From: Gymnorhina tibicen
Taxonomy: Eukaryota > Chordata > Aves > Passeriformes > Artamidae
NCBI GenBank assembly: GCA_013399875.1
Contig: VXAZ01001682.1
Location: forward strand, 907,163 to 971,162
DNA: 64,000 bases
Reading direction: 5' to 3'
Both the position numbers and the translations under genes were made by a program. Position 1 is the stretch's first letter. Each line of letters starts with the position of its first letter. The notes below the pieces were generated by a model. That model did not search any database and was not told the DNA's origin. It was given only the letters and a program-made list of their open reading frames with translations. Positions 1 through 13,286 of this stretch are shown here, one piece after another.

Positions 1-3000
1 AAAAGAGTCCAGGACAGCCTAAGATTATCACAAAAATAAAGAGCACAAAGTGCTGAAAATACCAAATAGCCCTTCAGAGAGCTCAGCTCCTTCCACCCAT
101 CCTCAGGCAGACCATCTATGGATCTGAGTCTGCCTTCCTCTCCATGAGAACACCTCTGTGCTCAGCAGTCTTCTGATGATCAGAACAACTAATCAGCACT
201 AAATCAACAACATGCTAACAGATTATACTGATGGAGGGGTTTTTAAGAGCCCCATGCTCATTGTTTTTCTTTCTCAGACTCTGTGCTGAAGTTTGCTCAA
301 CTTTCAATGCTCAGTTTTCCCGGATTAGAAAATGTGGAGGGAGCCAAATGTGAGGTAGCAGGTAAGCAAGACAATTTACTACTCCAAATTTGTGGTAATT
401 TGAGCTCAATATAATAACTAGGTCCATCTATGGATGCAAAAAAAACCAAGAAGAAAGTGTACTGTTGGTTTTACACTGGCACCAGTGGGCGTTAGAGTAG
501 GGCTCAGTCTCACCTCCTGGCTGAGTTGGAAGTGGCCACCCACAAAAAGCACACTTGTGCCTCTTCCCTGGATTCAGATTACAATCTCCATACCACAGTT
601 TGACACCTGTTATTTGTACTAAGTTTTCAGCAGGCCACCCCAATACTTTTCCCTGGCTCTGCTGCTGTCTTCTTGTAGCAGAAGAGGACAATAGGAGATA
701 CTTCCGTCCTGTCAGAAATAGCTTTCTCTTACTGGGATGCAGGGGCCAGGCACATACTCAGCTCTGAATCCACCTGCCTGTAGAAAGCCAAGAGCCTTGT
801 TCATTGACTTTCAGATCTGAATACAGTGAGGATATCACACACAGGAAAATTTGGTCCTATTCCTGATGTGGATGCTATAATATACCAGTACCTGTGACAT
901 TTAAGGGCTATTTTAAATCTATTACATCCAGTTGTACCATGCATTTTTTAATTCATTAATTTTCACGAATTTACATGTTCAGCGAAGTCTTTAACTGAAT
1001 TCTAAGAAAGAGAAGAACTTAACAGAGATATTCATTACATGGTGCTTGCATCAGCCATGATATTACATTTTCATGGAACATGAAAATAGAAAGCTCAAGA
1101 CATTAGTGCACACTATATGAATGTGGTATGCTGGACTGACAGAGATCCTTATGAGCAGAGACCTGATTACACAATCTGTGCATCTGATTGATTTCTTGGA
1201 AGTTCACAGTTGTCTGTATCAGAAATTGAAATGTTATTGTATTTTTTGGATTGTTTTTCAAGAGTCTTGCAGGAAACTCATTCTGGTTTATGATAGACCC
1301 TTCTATGTACGGGTTTTATAAGAGGCAGGACGTTCACATTAATACCATGTACAGTACTTGGCAAAATGTAACTGTTCTTTGCTGCCACTTTCCAGCCTCT
1401 TCTTTCCTAACTTTCTCAGCCTGAGCAGAGCCCAGGTTCAGCTCTGGATAGAGCTGACTTAGCTTCAAATACATCTCTACATTTCTCTAATTGGCTGCAA
1501 GCCAAGCTCAACTTACATAAGGAGAGATGTTACTGATGTTGTACCCTGCTCTTTGCAGAAAGATGACTCAGCGAGTCCCCTTGGTTTGTGGTTCACTTGT
1601 ACAAATGTTGTGTAAAAGCAAGCTTATCCTCATTACTTCTGCAAAAGGACATCAAACTGACTTTTAATTTTTCTTAGCTGATTGACCATGACTGCTCTTG
1701 CCTCAAATGAAAATTGGGAGTGCATGCTACATTCAATGGTTTCAGGCACCTCGTTTCTTTCCCTGGAGCTCCAACCCACTGAGGCAATCAAATGGATATC
1801 TGGATTTGATTTAGGGTTCACTCCAGGCACACACACACAGGCAGGAGGTCCCTGTTGAGGCTGCAGCAGAATAACTGTATTGGGAGCTGAAATAGAGACA
1901 GATTCCTCAGTGCTGGGAGCCAAGGCCCTGGCTTGGTATTAACCCATGGCATGACAAACCACAAATGAACCTCTGTAAATTTCATCCATCGCAGTGACGC
2001 TTTTGTCCACAAGAACCCAAAGAACTGGAGCTGAGGGATTTCCTCATAGGAGGCCTGTGGCTGCAGAGCATTAGGGAAGCATTAGAGTGGTTATTTGGTC
2101 AAACACATAAATCAGTTGATTAGAAGCTGGACACAAATTCATTGCCTTCGTGATCCCTCAAATCCCACATGGTTATGATTCCTTTATTTCCAAAAAGAAA
2201 GGTCAGATTGATTCTTGGTAACATCCTTGTGGTCAAGAATATGCAACCCAAGAATGATTTTGGCCCTAGTCCTTTGCTAGTGGCTAATGCTTTACAGCAA
2301 AGGCAATGATGTTACTTGCATTTCCAAGAATCAGAGAATGGGTTTACATGCGTGCAATTCAAATGTACGCTATTTGAAGTACACAAAATGCTTATTCATA
2401 TGGGACCAGGCTTTGGGCACTTCTTTAGCATCAAGGACAGAAGCCAGCTCTGTGGAATTGCCAGCAGATCTGACAATAAATGGCATAACTACGATGTAAT
2501 GAATTTGGTTATCTCTGTACTTTTGCCAAGGAACTATTATAGCATGCAATCCAATCTATAGCTAATGTCTGTGCAGATATTGTTTTGTTTCCACCATTCA
2601 AGAATAGTTCTGCCTCCCTCTGCCTTATCCCATTCTCTCTTTCATGGTGAAGTTTTTTGTCTTTTCAGTAGAAGGGTGCAAAGAATTGATCCAGCATTCA
2701 GTACAACTGAGAGCATGAAAACCTTCAGAAAGAGACTGAAAGACTAGAAACCTGTTCCCTTCCGTGCTCCTATTTCTGATTTGTTTAATATTGCAGACAT
2801 AATAAACTTCTATGTTATACATTTCTGAGAAGGAAAGCTACAGAAACTGCAGAGAAAAACACCTTGTACTGAAGGAACATAAAGAACAGGGAGAACTGAC
2901 AACTCTTTTCAGTTTAAATACTTTGATAATAAAAACATATATTCATGAATCTGCTATATGCTCAGGTTGGAATGAATTTGCTTTGTGAATATCCCATGCT

Positions 3001-5366
3001 TTAGTTTCTAATCTTTCCCGGGTGTTGGTTGTGTACCTCTGAAAAATAAGGGCCTTAATTGTCTCTTGGAAGAACTGTTAACTTTTGCTCATTTTTAGTT
3101 TTTCTTAAGTAAGGCAAGTTACCTACTGATTATATGTTTTTGGACAGTAATAAAAAAAAGTGGACCTGAATGAATCATGGAGTTAAAACTCTTCCATGAA
3201 TCATAATGTTTTAACTAAGAGTGAGTCATGCCAGGATGGAAACAGCTGCACTGAGTACCACCAGGTGCTTTGTCAGAAGGGCTCTTGAGAAGAGTGTGTC
3301 CTCATGCTGTCCCCCCTTGGCAGGGGCTGGGAGCTTTGGGCAGCCAGGCTGTGGCTGGCCCTGCCAGTGCTGCACAGGAGGCACAGCGCAGTGGGACATT
3401 TCCACATCTGACAGCGGCAAACTGCTGGAAGATGCTATGGATGCTATGCAGATTATACTTTGGATGTGGCTCCTTGTATGGCATCTAAGAAGGATTCCTG
3501 AGAGCTGCAAATGTCTGAATCCCATATCAGCTGAGTTACTTGCAGCAGCCACAAGTCCTATGAACATTGCTGGAATTCTGGACATCACTACTTGATCCTG
3601 ATAAGAGACGCCCTGTATGATGGATTGTTTTCTCTGACAGCTTTGCATGGTTCATGCAATAATAAGGAGATGGAAAGCTATTCCTCCACCCCTGTCCTTC
3701 ACTATAAGCAAGGCACACTGCAGATAGTTCCCATCTAGATGCAGTTACCTGCCCTGTCTGCCTGGACATGGGCAACACACAATGTAGACCAAAGAAAGGC
3801 ACACCAGCTTTTCATCCCATTTGTGCCTTCTCTTCCAAGCTGGAAAGACCCCAACAATGAACCACAGAGCCCAGCAAGGCCTGTGGGCTTTGCCATGATA
3901 CAGCAGTAGATCCCATCACCTCTCTAAAGACAAGTTGTAATCTTGAAGCACGCCTGTTCTTCCAATGTTCCATCTGTCTGGCCTAGGGAACAGCTATGTT
4001 CAGACCCAACTCTATGAACATATGATTTTTTTGCCATGGAAGAGACTGCCCTCCCCTTGCTGTGTCTCCCCTGACTTGCTCAGACAGTATGAGTAGAGGA
4101 GCTTTCCATGTCAGTGATTGGAATGGGATAAATAAAAACCCACAGGAAAAGAAAATAGCTCACTAGATGTGTCTGTTGCACATTCTGATAGTCATGGCAT
4201 TATGGCAATGAACTGGCTGGAAGTTGGTCTCTCTCTTTGCAAGCTTGGTAACAATTTTTTTTAGTTATAGTGTATTTAACATTGTTATCTCAAAATCTTC
4301 TTTTATGGGATTTCCTTTCTTTCTAAAATATGACATAATCATACTGCTGTGAGTAGTCTCTGGTTTTTGACTGAACCGGCCCATTACCAATCCCAGTTGT
4401 GTAGCCATGCCAATCAAAAGAATCAGCCCTCCCCACAAAGATTACAGAACTTTTCATAGTTCTGCATAGACCCATCAAGGAGAAACATTCAGACAGAGCC
4501 ATATAATATACTGACCACTCTCATTTTGTCCAATCCCATACACATGTGTCCAGAAACATTAAGATTTCAGGTCTAAGCCTTCCTGTAAACCACTGCTAAA
4601 ACATGTGCATCTTCTCTCTGCCTTCCTGGGCCTTTACCTCTGGCATGGTAAGAAACAGGCTCCTTCAACAGGATCTCCTTTCTGAGTCTACTTGAGATGG
4701 ATCCGCAATTAATTCTTCCCCTTTTGTCACTGCAGCTCATCCTTGCATCTTGCAGGCTTCTGATAATCATTCCTGTCATTTCCCACTGACCTCAGACCAG
4801 AATCAGATGTGATTGAAGGGATATTTTGCCAAGGAGCTTCTGTTTTAAGGCTGTGAAAAGAGCAATGTTTCTAAGCTGCTTTTTGCAGCTTGCATCTGCT
4901 CTACTTGTTGGCCTTTGCATCCTGTGAGCAGCTTGATCCAAAGCTTGTTTCAGCCATATTACCAGCTGCTCTCTGACATGTCTCTGCTCTCTGCTATTGA
5001 TTTATATGTCAGTGGTAATCACGTTTCTTCAGTTTCTGGGAGCAGCAGGACTTAAAATAAGTGATCACTGGAAGCCAAAGAAATGTCCTAGTATTGGAGG
5101 TGGTTATAAGTAAAAGTTTAAGAAGTTTTGCTTTAACATTCTTCTGTCTTTCCAAACTATCTTGCTTTCCATGCAGCTACAGTAGTCTGAATTCCTGTTT
5201 TGACCTGTGAATACTGGCACTGCTTTTTTGTGTGGCCACCTGTTCTTGATTCTACCTTTATAAAGCAGTGTTCAGAGCAACCACTCCACGATGAGGGTTG
5301 AACCAAATTTGCCACATCCACCTTCATCCACAGGATAATCACTGAACAAATGGTGTAAAAGCAAAT
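1..5366. other. Unique non-coding sequence, no gene recognised
   Basis: AT-rich unique DNA without a recognisable exon, RNA gene or repeat family. A GC-richer patch at about 3290-3420 sits inside overlapping open frames on both strands (plus 3221-3595, 124 codons; minus 3226-3648, 140 codons). Neither product shows a domain, signal peptide or membrane segment, and frames this long occur by chance in GC-richer DNA. A short CA run lies near 1831-1841. Confidence 0.6.
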
Positions 5367-5395
5367 TGGAGAATCATAGAACCATACAGTCATAG
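5367..5395 (-). repeat. Possible CR1 tail remnant
   Basis: A stretch reading like three diverged copies of the CATAGAATC-type octamer found at the end of reverse-oriented avian CR1 elements. The sequence that follows, from about 5396, does not clearly resemble CR1, so this is either a very old, eroded copy or a coincidence. Confidence 0.3.
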
Positions 5396-8300
5396 AAGTC
5401 AAGAAGAAACCAAGAAGCCATGTAGACCCCTGCCATGCAGCTGGCAGTTTCATGAGGCTGACATCATTTGTGACAGATGGATGAGATTTGTTATCTCATC
5501 CTAAAACCTTTTGGTGAGTTTAACCATCCTACACAATATTTCTCCTAAAGGCTAATTTAAATGTCCCTTACTATAGTTTAAGATAATCTTTCTTTTCTGT
5601 TCCCAGGCAATACATTCCATTTCTCACTGAATTTGGAACACTCAGATATGCGTTTCACAGACACTTCCAGAATTTCCCTCTCTCTGACACTAGTCTTCTC
5701 TGAAACAGAATGAGTGTACAGAGTGTATCTGTTCTTTCCTGCTCTCCCCCAGCTTCTCTTGAGGACATCTTATCTTGATGTGTGCTACTCCTCGTACATC
5801 TGAGCAGTTAATTTGTGCAGTTAATTGCATATCTTTCTCTCTTGGTTATTTCTCCCTGACATACTTACTGTTAGACGTATTTGCTCAGTAGGATAAATCG
5901 TATCCACAGACTTACATCAGCTGTGGGAACTGTGTATGTAGCTGAGTTTTGGGAGACTTGTGGGTCTCTTTCCCAGGCTGAAGCAATGAACCAAGGATGA
6001 GATGCTGCTATTGTATGCTGTAACAACACAGATGACAGTGTAGATGTCTTCATATGTAAATCACAAGAAATGTTGAGTAATGTCTTGAGGTCCCTTGAAC
6101 AGTTCTGTGATCACCTATGAGTGACACTAAAATTCTTTTTTTTTACATCTTTAATGGTGCAGAGCAACCTCAAAACTGATTTCAATGTTCTTCATGGATT
6201 CCTTCAGCAGAGAGGAGTGGACAGTGAAATCCTGCTTTTATGGCACCATCATTCAGAAGAAGTGGTGTCACTGACTTGAGGACTTCCTCCCTTTGTAATC
6301 TAGATATGCACAAAGTAGATCCAGTTTCTAGATAGGTAGGAATCAGTAAGACAGACCAATGCTCATTCATTGACCCTAAGGCCAAGCAGCACAGCACCAG
6401 TGTCATCCACGTGGATAAACTCTCCATCACCACCGGAAGAAAAAGAGGCTGGCATCAGGTAAGGTGCCATTTGACTTGGGTCCATGGTGGGGTCATGCCA
6501 GAACCATGGCCAGGCTGTGCTCCTGAGAGGCACCTGGTACAGACCACAAGACAATGATCAAACATGAACAACTCCATCACTTCAGCCAGTCCCAGTCTCT
6601 GCACAACACATTTGCTGGAATTTATCTGGAAAGACCTTCAGGTCTACCTCAGGCTGTCAACAAATGCTGCATCCTATTTACTGATGTGCTGCACTTTTTG
6701 ATCAGTGAAATGCGTTATAGCACTTGAGTTTAAATATCCACCTTTAAAGAAAGGGAAAGAAGGTAAAAAATAAAACATCTATAAAAGCATGGCTGAACCA
6801 GAAAGTCAAAATTGCTTGTTATGGGGCAAAAGACTGTCACTCTACACCAACTAAATCAATTTCCCAAGCCCACTCACTCTCCTCATCCCCTGCAGAAGTT
6901 TGTAGATAGCTAAATTTAGCTGCAAGAAATTCTCCTGCAGGCTAGTCTTCATGATTAAATGAAATCATTCTTTGATTAGGAGTACAGAAAAAAATTAGGA
7001 TGAGTATCACCAGAGTAAAAATGGAAACACAAGATAGATTGTGAGATGAGTCATCTGACAGAAGTATGTAAACTAAAAACAACATGAATCCCAGAATAGT
7101 TCCTCATGAGAGAAAACATCGTAGTGACTGAAATCTATATATGCAGCTATTGGAATAAACTCCAGGAGATCTGACACATTTTGGCTCATAGTTGTACCAG
7201 TTTTTGTGATCTTTAGAAACATTCTGAAAAAAAAAATTAAAATTTTCAAATTTTGTGCAAAACTATAACAATCTCAAAAAATTACAAAATAAACAAAGGG
7301 AAGTTTCATCATTTCTTTGTAACAAAGATGTTACAGGTCAGACCACAGCTAATATTTTGTTATGATTTAGCAAGTTATTTCCTCTTCAGATAAAAACCAC
7401 TGTATGAAATGAAAACAGATGTGATTTTTTGCAGTGGTTAAAAACCTTTTAGCTATTCACCTTCATGGAATGAGCTTCTTCACTGACTGCTTGACAGGTA
7501 TAGGTAATTGATGGATTATTCAGGAAATTCTACCCAGGCAGACACCATATGCCAGAAGAAGGACTAATTTCTGCCCTTGCTGCTTGGCTTATCACTCCTG
7601 TCACGTGCAAAATGTTGGCAATTCTCAGTAGGAATTGTTTATCTTCATGAAATTATGTAACTTTCTATAAATTTAGCATTAGCAACACAAAAACGAGTGC
7701 CCAAGCTAGTGCATGGCTAATGCAATCCACCATATGCTCCCTTTTACAGGCAACTGCACAGCCGTGGATGCCTGTGCAACACTCAGCACAATGCCCACAC
7801 TGTTTTGTCACAAAGTTCTTATTCCACATTTTTGGAAAGACTCAGCTTTCAGGTTATTAGACAGCCCTCCCTTTGCCACTGCTCTGGATCATTCCTGATC
7901 CATCCAATCACTACAAATTGCGAACAGACAATATTAATATTAGGTGTGCCTGTTTCCAATTTAAAATTTAAAAAAAAAAACAAAACCAAAAACCTGCCTC
8001 CCAGTGGTGTGTTCCTAAATTTTCCAACTAATACTGTGTAATAATTTTCCACCATTTAAGACAAGCAATTTCCCTACCCATTTGGAGATTCCAGGCTCAT
8101 ATTTGTGAACAGAGATTTTTGTTGATGCAGCTTCAAAGGTCCACATTCCACAGTGTGGGACTGTGCTTCTTTGCTTTTCTTTCCACAGCATTTCATTCTC
8201 TATAAGAAAGAAAAACTTTCTTCTAACTGACATATATCAAATCTTAGAAAAAATATAGCCTACAATCTGCTGGAAGAGAGAAATCATCAACCAAATCAGT

Positions 8301-11300
8301 TCTGAGAGTTGTCATTTTTATCAGAGAAAAAGTTTCTACATTTTGTTTCCCCTCTGGAGGCTGGTACACATGAAAGATGAATTAGTTCAATAAAAACTTC
8401 AGTGGAGAAAACTTGTTCTTTAGCTCAAATGCAAGATCTTGTGTTTTTAAAAGCCCCAAATAAAATTCTGCTGATAGCTTAAGTGAGAAAAGTTACCAAA
8501 AAATAACCCAAATTCAGAAAAAATACCTCAAATATGCCTTTAACTAATTCCCAAGTCTTTCCTAGAAATGCAATTTATGAACTTTGGGGTTTTTTTAATA
8601 TGTCTGAAGTCACAGTATGAGCAACTTCCCCCTTCCTGGCTAGCAGCAATACTTATCTGGGCCTGTCTCTTGGTCATCTTCACTTCACAGAATGTCTCTA
8701 TGACTTAGCTTGTACAGATAAAATTAAATCCTTCAGAGCATGTGCCACCAAGGGCCTGAATGGGTCTAAAACACAATAATCTGTTAATGCAGATTCATCT
8801 CTGGCTTGGGGTGGATATCAGCAGATTTAGTTCTGATTGCTGTGCCTGCAGGTTAGACTGTTAGTCACAGGCATTGTATTATTGGTACCCATGGTTCATT
8901 CTGAAAGTTTTCAACCTGTTCTCTGTGTGCCTACAAAAGTTAGGGTCTGTTTTGGAACATCTGGTGCCCTGCAAGGCCTGTGTGTGACATGATTTCAGGC
9001 AGCACCCTGCCAGCGCCACGCAGAGATCACTGGAACTCACCAAGCCCTGGGGTGTGCAAAGGAGGAAAGGGAAGACTATAGTTTACCTTCAGAAAAGGGC
9101 AAAATTCAGCTTTTGTGAAGATTTTATCAGTTTTGAAATTCAGGTTCCCTCCTAGGGAGAACTTTGACCCCACCTTCTGAAATGCTCTGTGACTGAGGTC
9201 TGTGGGAAGGGAAAGAGGTGTGAAAAGGTATTCATCATTCAGCAATCTAAATGCTGCTTTCAAAATGGATTCACCATAGTTTTCCTCTTCGGATATCACT
9301 GAACATATACTTTAATGTTTGCACAGGCTAAAGTTTATGAAGATAACACAGAATAATATCAATTCACTGGAAAACACTAGAAGAGGTCCCTTGCATCTTT
9401 TATTTCTATCAAAAAGCAAGAATCCCAGAAAGAACTGCTGGTGTTTACATAGAGGACCAACACGGGAATAAAGCCTGCATGTAACACAGCCATGGAATTT
9501 GGTCTTCCCTTGGTGAAACCACAATGAGTAAATTGGTGCTGGAGTTTGTTCTCTCTTCTTTGTACTTCTTAACAGTTTCAGTGAATGAAAGACACTTTCC
9601 CAGGGAAGACTTAGAGGAAGACTTAAAGTTCTAAGCAATGCTAAATATGACGTGTGGCCATGATGTTGGGATACACGAGGCACAGGATATGCCTGGAAAT
9701 TACAGAGTATTGTCCCGTTCTTTCTGCTTTGAAGAATTTCTCATTCATTCTTCTGAGTCTGTCCCGGTGCCTCCACCCAGAGTCTCCTGTAAGGCTCCTA
9801 GGGAGTGAACATAATTTTCAAGACCTAAAATGTTCTGTCAAAGACTTCCTTTTATCCCACCTAAGAGTCTATAATTACTGTCTCTTGCAAACTTCAGTGA
9901 CAAAGCCCTCTGAACGCTGTAATGCCAGGGTATCCACTGGAAAGGGCTGTCTCCCACCCGATGTTTCTCACTGTCTTCATCTCTGCCTCAGCACCTTTGT
10001 ATCTCACAGTCTTCTGATTCACCTGCTTTCAGATGCTGTTCCAGTAGCAATAATGAGATGGTGCTAATACTTGTTTTCTTAGTGCAGGATTAAGCCTTTG
10101 AAGAAACAGTGCATTGTGTGATATGAACTATTTTGATGTATTTTGACACACAGCAAGGGAATTTCTTCACTACTTTCATGTGCTTTATGACAGTTCCTGA
10201 GACACCAGTGTGTCCTGGGAGTTAGGAACTGGCATATTGTCTGTGAGCCTTGAAAAAAGTCCCATTCAGGAGCAAAAGGAAATAACAATATTTTTTAAAA
10301 CCCCATAACATATATATTACAGGAACTTTATCTACAACATTTAGATACTTTTACCTCTCATTAAAAAATCTGGGTATTTGTAATAAGTCTCAGTGAGCTG
10401 AAGACCCTTCTAGAAAGAAAGACATTCATTACTGCTCTCAAGAAAAGCTGAAATGCTGGTTTCTTGGATTTGATTTAATATCAATCAATTTACTATCAGT
10501 CCTGTACTTCAAACCTATGAGAATACTGTTAAGGGCAAGATCTCACCTTACCCAGGTGAGATTCTCCATAAGGACACTGGTTCAGCCACTCTCCTTGATT
10601 ATTCTTGTCATTAAAAAATATCTCTTAATGTGTATCCTAAAGCTTTCTGTTCATAGTTTCAGGTCATTACTTCTTATCCCATCATCCCCTGAGAATTATC
10701 TTCTTTATATTTATTGTTACTCTGAAGCTATATATAAACTACCCTTCTTGAATCTTCATTGTTATAGATGATACAAATTCAGCTTCTTCCATGTTCCCAC
10801 TTATTTCTTTCTCTAATACTTTTATTTTTTTGTCACCCTTTGTATTTCTTTGCTTCTCTGATGCCGTCCTAAATGGTGCCATTCTTTTGCTGACAAAACC
10901 TATTTTTTACCAGTGACAGAAGAAAATGAAGAAGAAAAGGCATTTTTTAAACTCTCACTTTTTCTTTTACAAAGTCAGAAAACTAAAGGTAAAACTCTCT
11001 AGTTCAATTTTCAACCTGTGGTTGTTCCTATCTTTTGACCACCAGGAAAGATCATAAATTGCCCAAGAGTTATGGAGCTTATAACAGTAGTTGCTCTTTA
11101 TAGCAGCTGTTTCATACTCATTACGTTTTCCTTTCCAGAACACTTCTTCAGGGACAATGGTACAAAATTTAACCACAATAAAAACCACTGGGGGAAAAAT
11201 TGAATAATCCAGGGACACTCTTTTCAGCATATCCTTCAGAGATATGTCCAGCAAAGGTCTGTAGTAACTTTATGTTGCTGTCATCAGAGATGAAAATGTG

Positions 11301-12427
11301 TCAGCATATAAAAAGTGTTCTCTGCAAAACCACTCCTTGACACAAGCAAATACGCAAATTTGTAGAATGAGATGCAGATGGATAACATTTTCTAACATTT
11401 CCCATGGAAGTTTAGTTCCTAAGGACCCTTGGCTAAATTAATAAATACTGTATTTTTGTATGCATTTTCATTGTTCTACTTGACAGAATGAGCATCTTTA
11501 AGTCTTTTCCTCTTGCACTTTGCATTTTTATGTGAATTCTCAATAGCTTTGCCAGTATATTTGTGTCCTGGTACAGTTAAGTCTCCCCAGGAAAACACTG
11601 ATATCTGTCATCTTTGTTTTTACCAAATCACAGTTGTTCCTTGGCAATATGACAAATATCAGAGGTACCTGATTTCCATTACTTTTTATTCTGCAGTCCA
11701 GATTATTACACTGTAAAGCATAATATTTTTTATGTTTTCTGTGCACTGGAAATTCTTTTGGAGAACCTGTGGAATTTTCTTCTGTGAGACCCTGCTGTCT
11801 GCTGGGGACAGGAATCTGCTTTTATTCCAGGATTTGGGGTTTTTCTTCTCTTCTGTTGTCAGAGGATGTGAAACAGGAGAAGAAATAAGAAGCACCAGAT
11901 AATTTATCTACAAATCTTGTGCTACTCTTAGCTTCTGATTTCTCAAATCCATATGAATAATCCTTTTCTTACTGTTTATTCATATTCATGCTAGGTTCAA
12001 AAAGAAAGAAAAAGTTGGGACTGAAAAAAAAGGTGTTTCTTCACAATCCATAATCCTTTCTCTCCCCTGAGTGCCCACCAGGCTCCACAGTGTATGACAT
12101 TACATTGTGTACTTTATTTACTGTATTCTCTGCAGCAACTATCAATTCATCTGCAGAATTCACAAATGGGAGTCACAATATTTTCACACTGATTAATAAA
12201 TATTGGCTTGAGGTGAGCTGGAAATACATATCCTTTGACTAGGAAGGGGTTGTCTGGTACATACTATACTAATTTAATATTGTTTGATAAAATTATATGT
12301 TATATAATAATATTGTGTACAATACTAAAATTGAGGAAGGGTCTCAGACTTGGAGAAAACTGATTCTGGTTTTGCTGTATTATGTACTACTTTGTCCCAT
12401 TATCACAAGTACAAACCTCACAGCAGT
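5396..12427. other. Unique AT-rich non-coding sequence
   Basis: No gene, RNA gene or identifiable repeat was seen over about 7 kb. There is a short A-rich tract at about 7967-7995. Open frames here are at most 137 codons (plus 9654-10067), with no domain or compositional sign of coding. Confidence 0.55.
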
Positions 12428-12611
12428 GAATCATGGAATCACAGAATACTTTGAGTTGGAAGGGACCTTAAAGATCACTTAGTTCCAACTCCCCTGCCAT
12501 GGGCAGGGACACCTTCCACTAGACCAGGTTGCTCAGAGCTCCATCCAACTCAGCCTTGAACATTTCCAGGGATGTGGCAACCACAGCTTTCTCTGGGCAA
12601 CCTGTTCCAGG
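12428..12611 (-). mobile_element. CR1 LINE, 3' end fragment
   Basis: Read on the plus strand this begins with the reversed CR1 tail (tcatggaatcacagaat) and runs through the GGAAGGGACCTTAAAGATCA and CCCCTGCCATGGGCAGGGAC blocks shared by avian CR1 3' ends. It then enters the codons for the C-terminal end of ORF2, which read as ALSNLV and neighbours on the minus strand. The match stops sharply near CCTGTTCCAGG at 12611. It is a typical 5'-truncated CR1 insertion without coding capacity. Confidence 0.9.
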
Positions 12612-13047
12612 GTATCTTTGCACAATGCCTGTGTGATACAGTGAAATAGTATGAAAAATGTGTAGAAGTGGGGAGAGAAATGAGGTTGAAACACCTGCAG
12701 GCAGACTCTGGCTCAGCACTGCCAAAAGTAACCCTTTGACTATTTATAGCAGAGTGTTCAGATCTTCAGACATTTTGCAGTTGTCTAGAACTGTGCTTTT
12801 TCTGTTGCATTGCTAATACTGATCCGGAATGTACAGTTGACTGATTGTCTCTTAATTACGTGTCATTAATATATCTTTAATCAGCCTTGATCCTGATTTG
12901 AAATAAACCTCCTAAATTGAGCAGGGTTCCCCTGCAGCAGTCACCATCATTCATTATATATTTCCAGGAATGAATACTAATTATTGTGAACTAAGTTAAT
13001 TAAATACTTTGGTCTTTAGTCTGGTATGTTGTGGTTAACTCCAGCAG
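12612..13047. other. Unique sequence between two CR1 copies
   Basis: AT-rich DNA with no recognisable gene or repeat. It separates two oppositely oriented CR1 fragments of different subfamilies. Confidence 0.5.
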
Positions 13048-13286
13048 AAGGTAGAAGCAATTTTAACAAGAGGGGAATGGAACTTCTTTACTATGTGGGT
13101 AATCGTGCACGGGAAGAGGTTGCCCAGAGAGGGTGTGGAGTCTCCCTCACTGGAGATATTCCAGAACCATCTAGACACAATCCTGTGCCATGTGCTCCAG
13201 GGTGATGCTGCTTGAGCAGGGAGGTTGGACCATATGACCCCACTATGGCTGCTTCCAGCTTTACCTATTCTGATTCTGTGATTCTG
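13048..13286 (+). mobile_element. CR1 LINE, 3' end fragment
   Basis: Contains the CR1 ORF2 C-terminal coding stretch (GGTTGCCCAGAGAGG and following) and the 3' untranslated end, finishing in the octamer pair GATTCTGTGATTCTG. The ATTCTGTG tail and the wording of the 3' part (TTGGACCATATGACC) differ from the neighbour at 12428-12611, so the two are separate insertions of different CR1 subfamilies. Stops and indels abolish coding. Confidence 0.88.
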
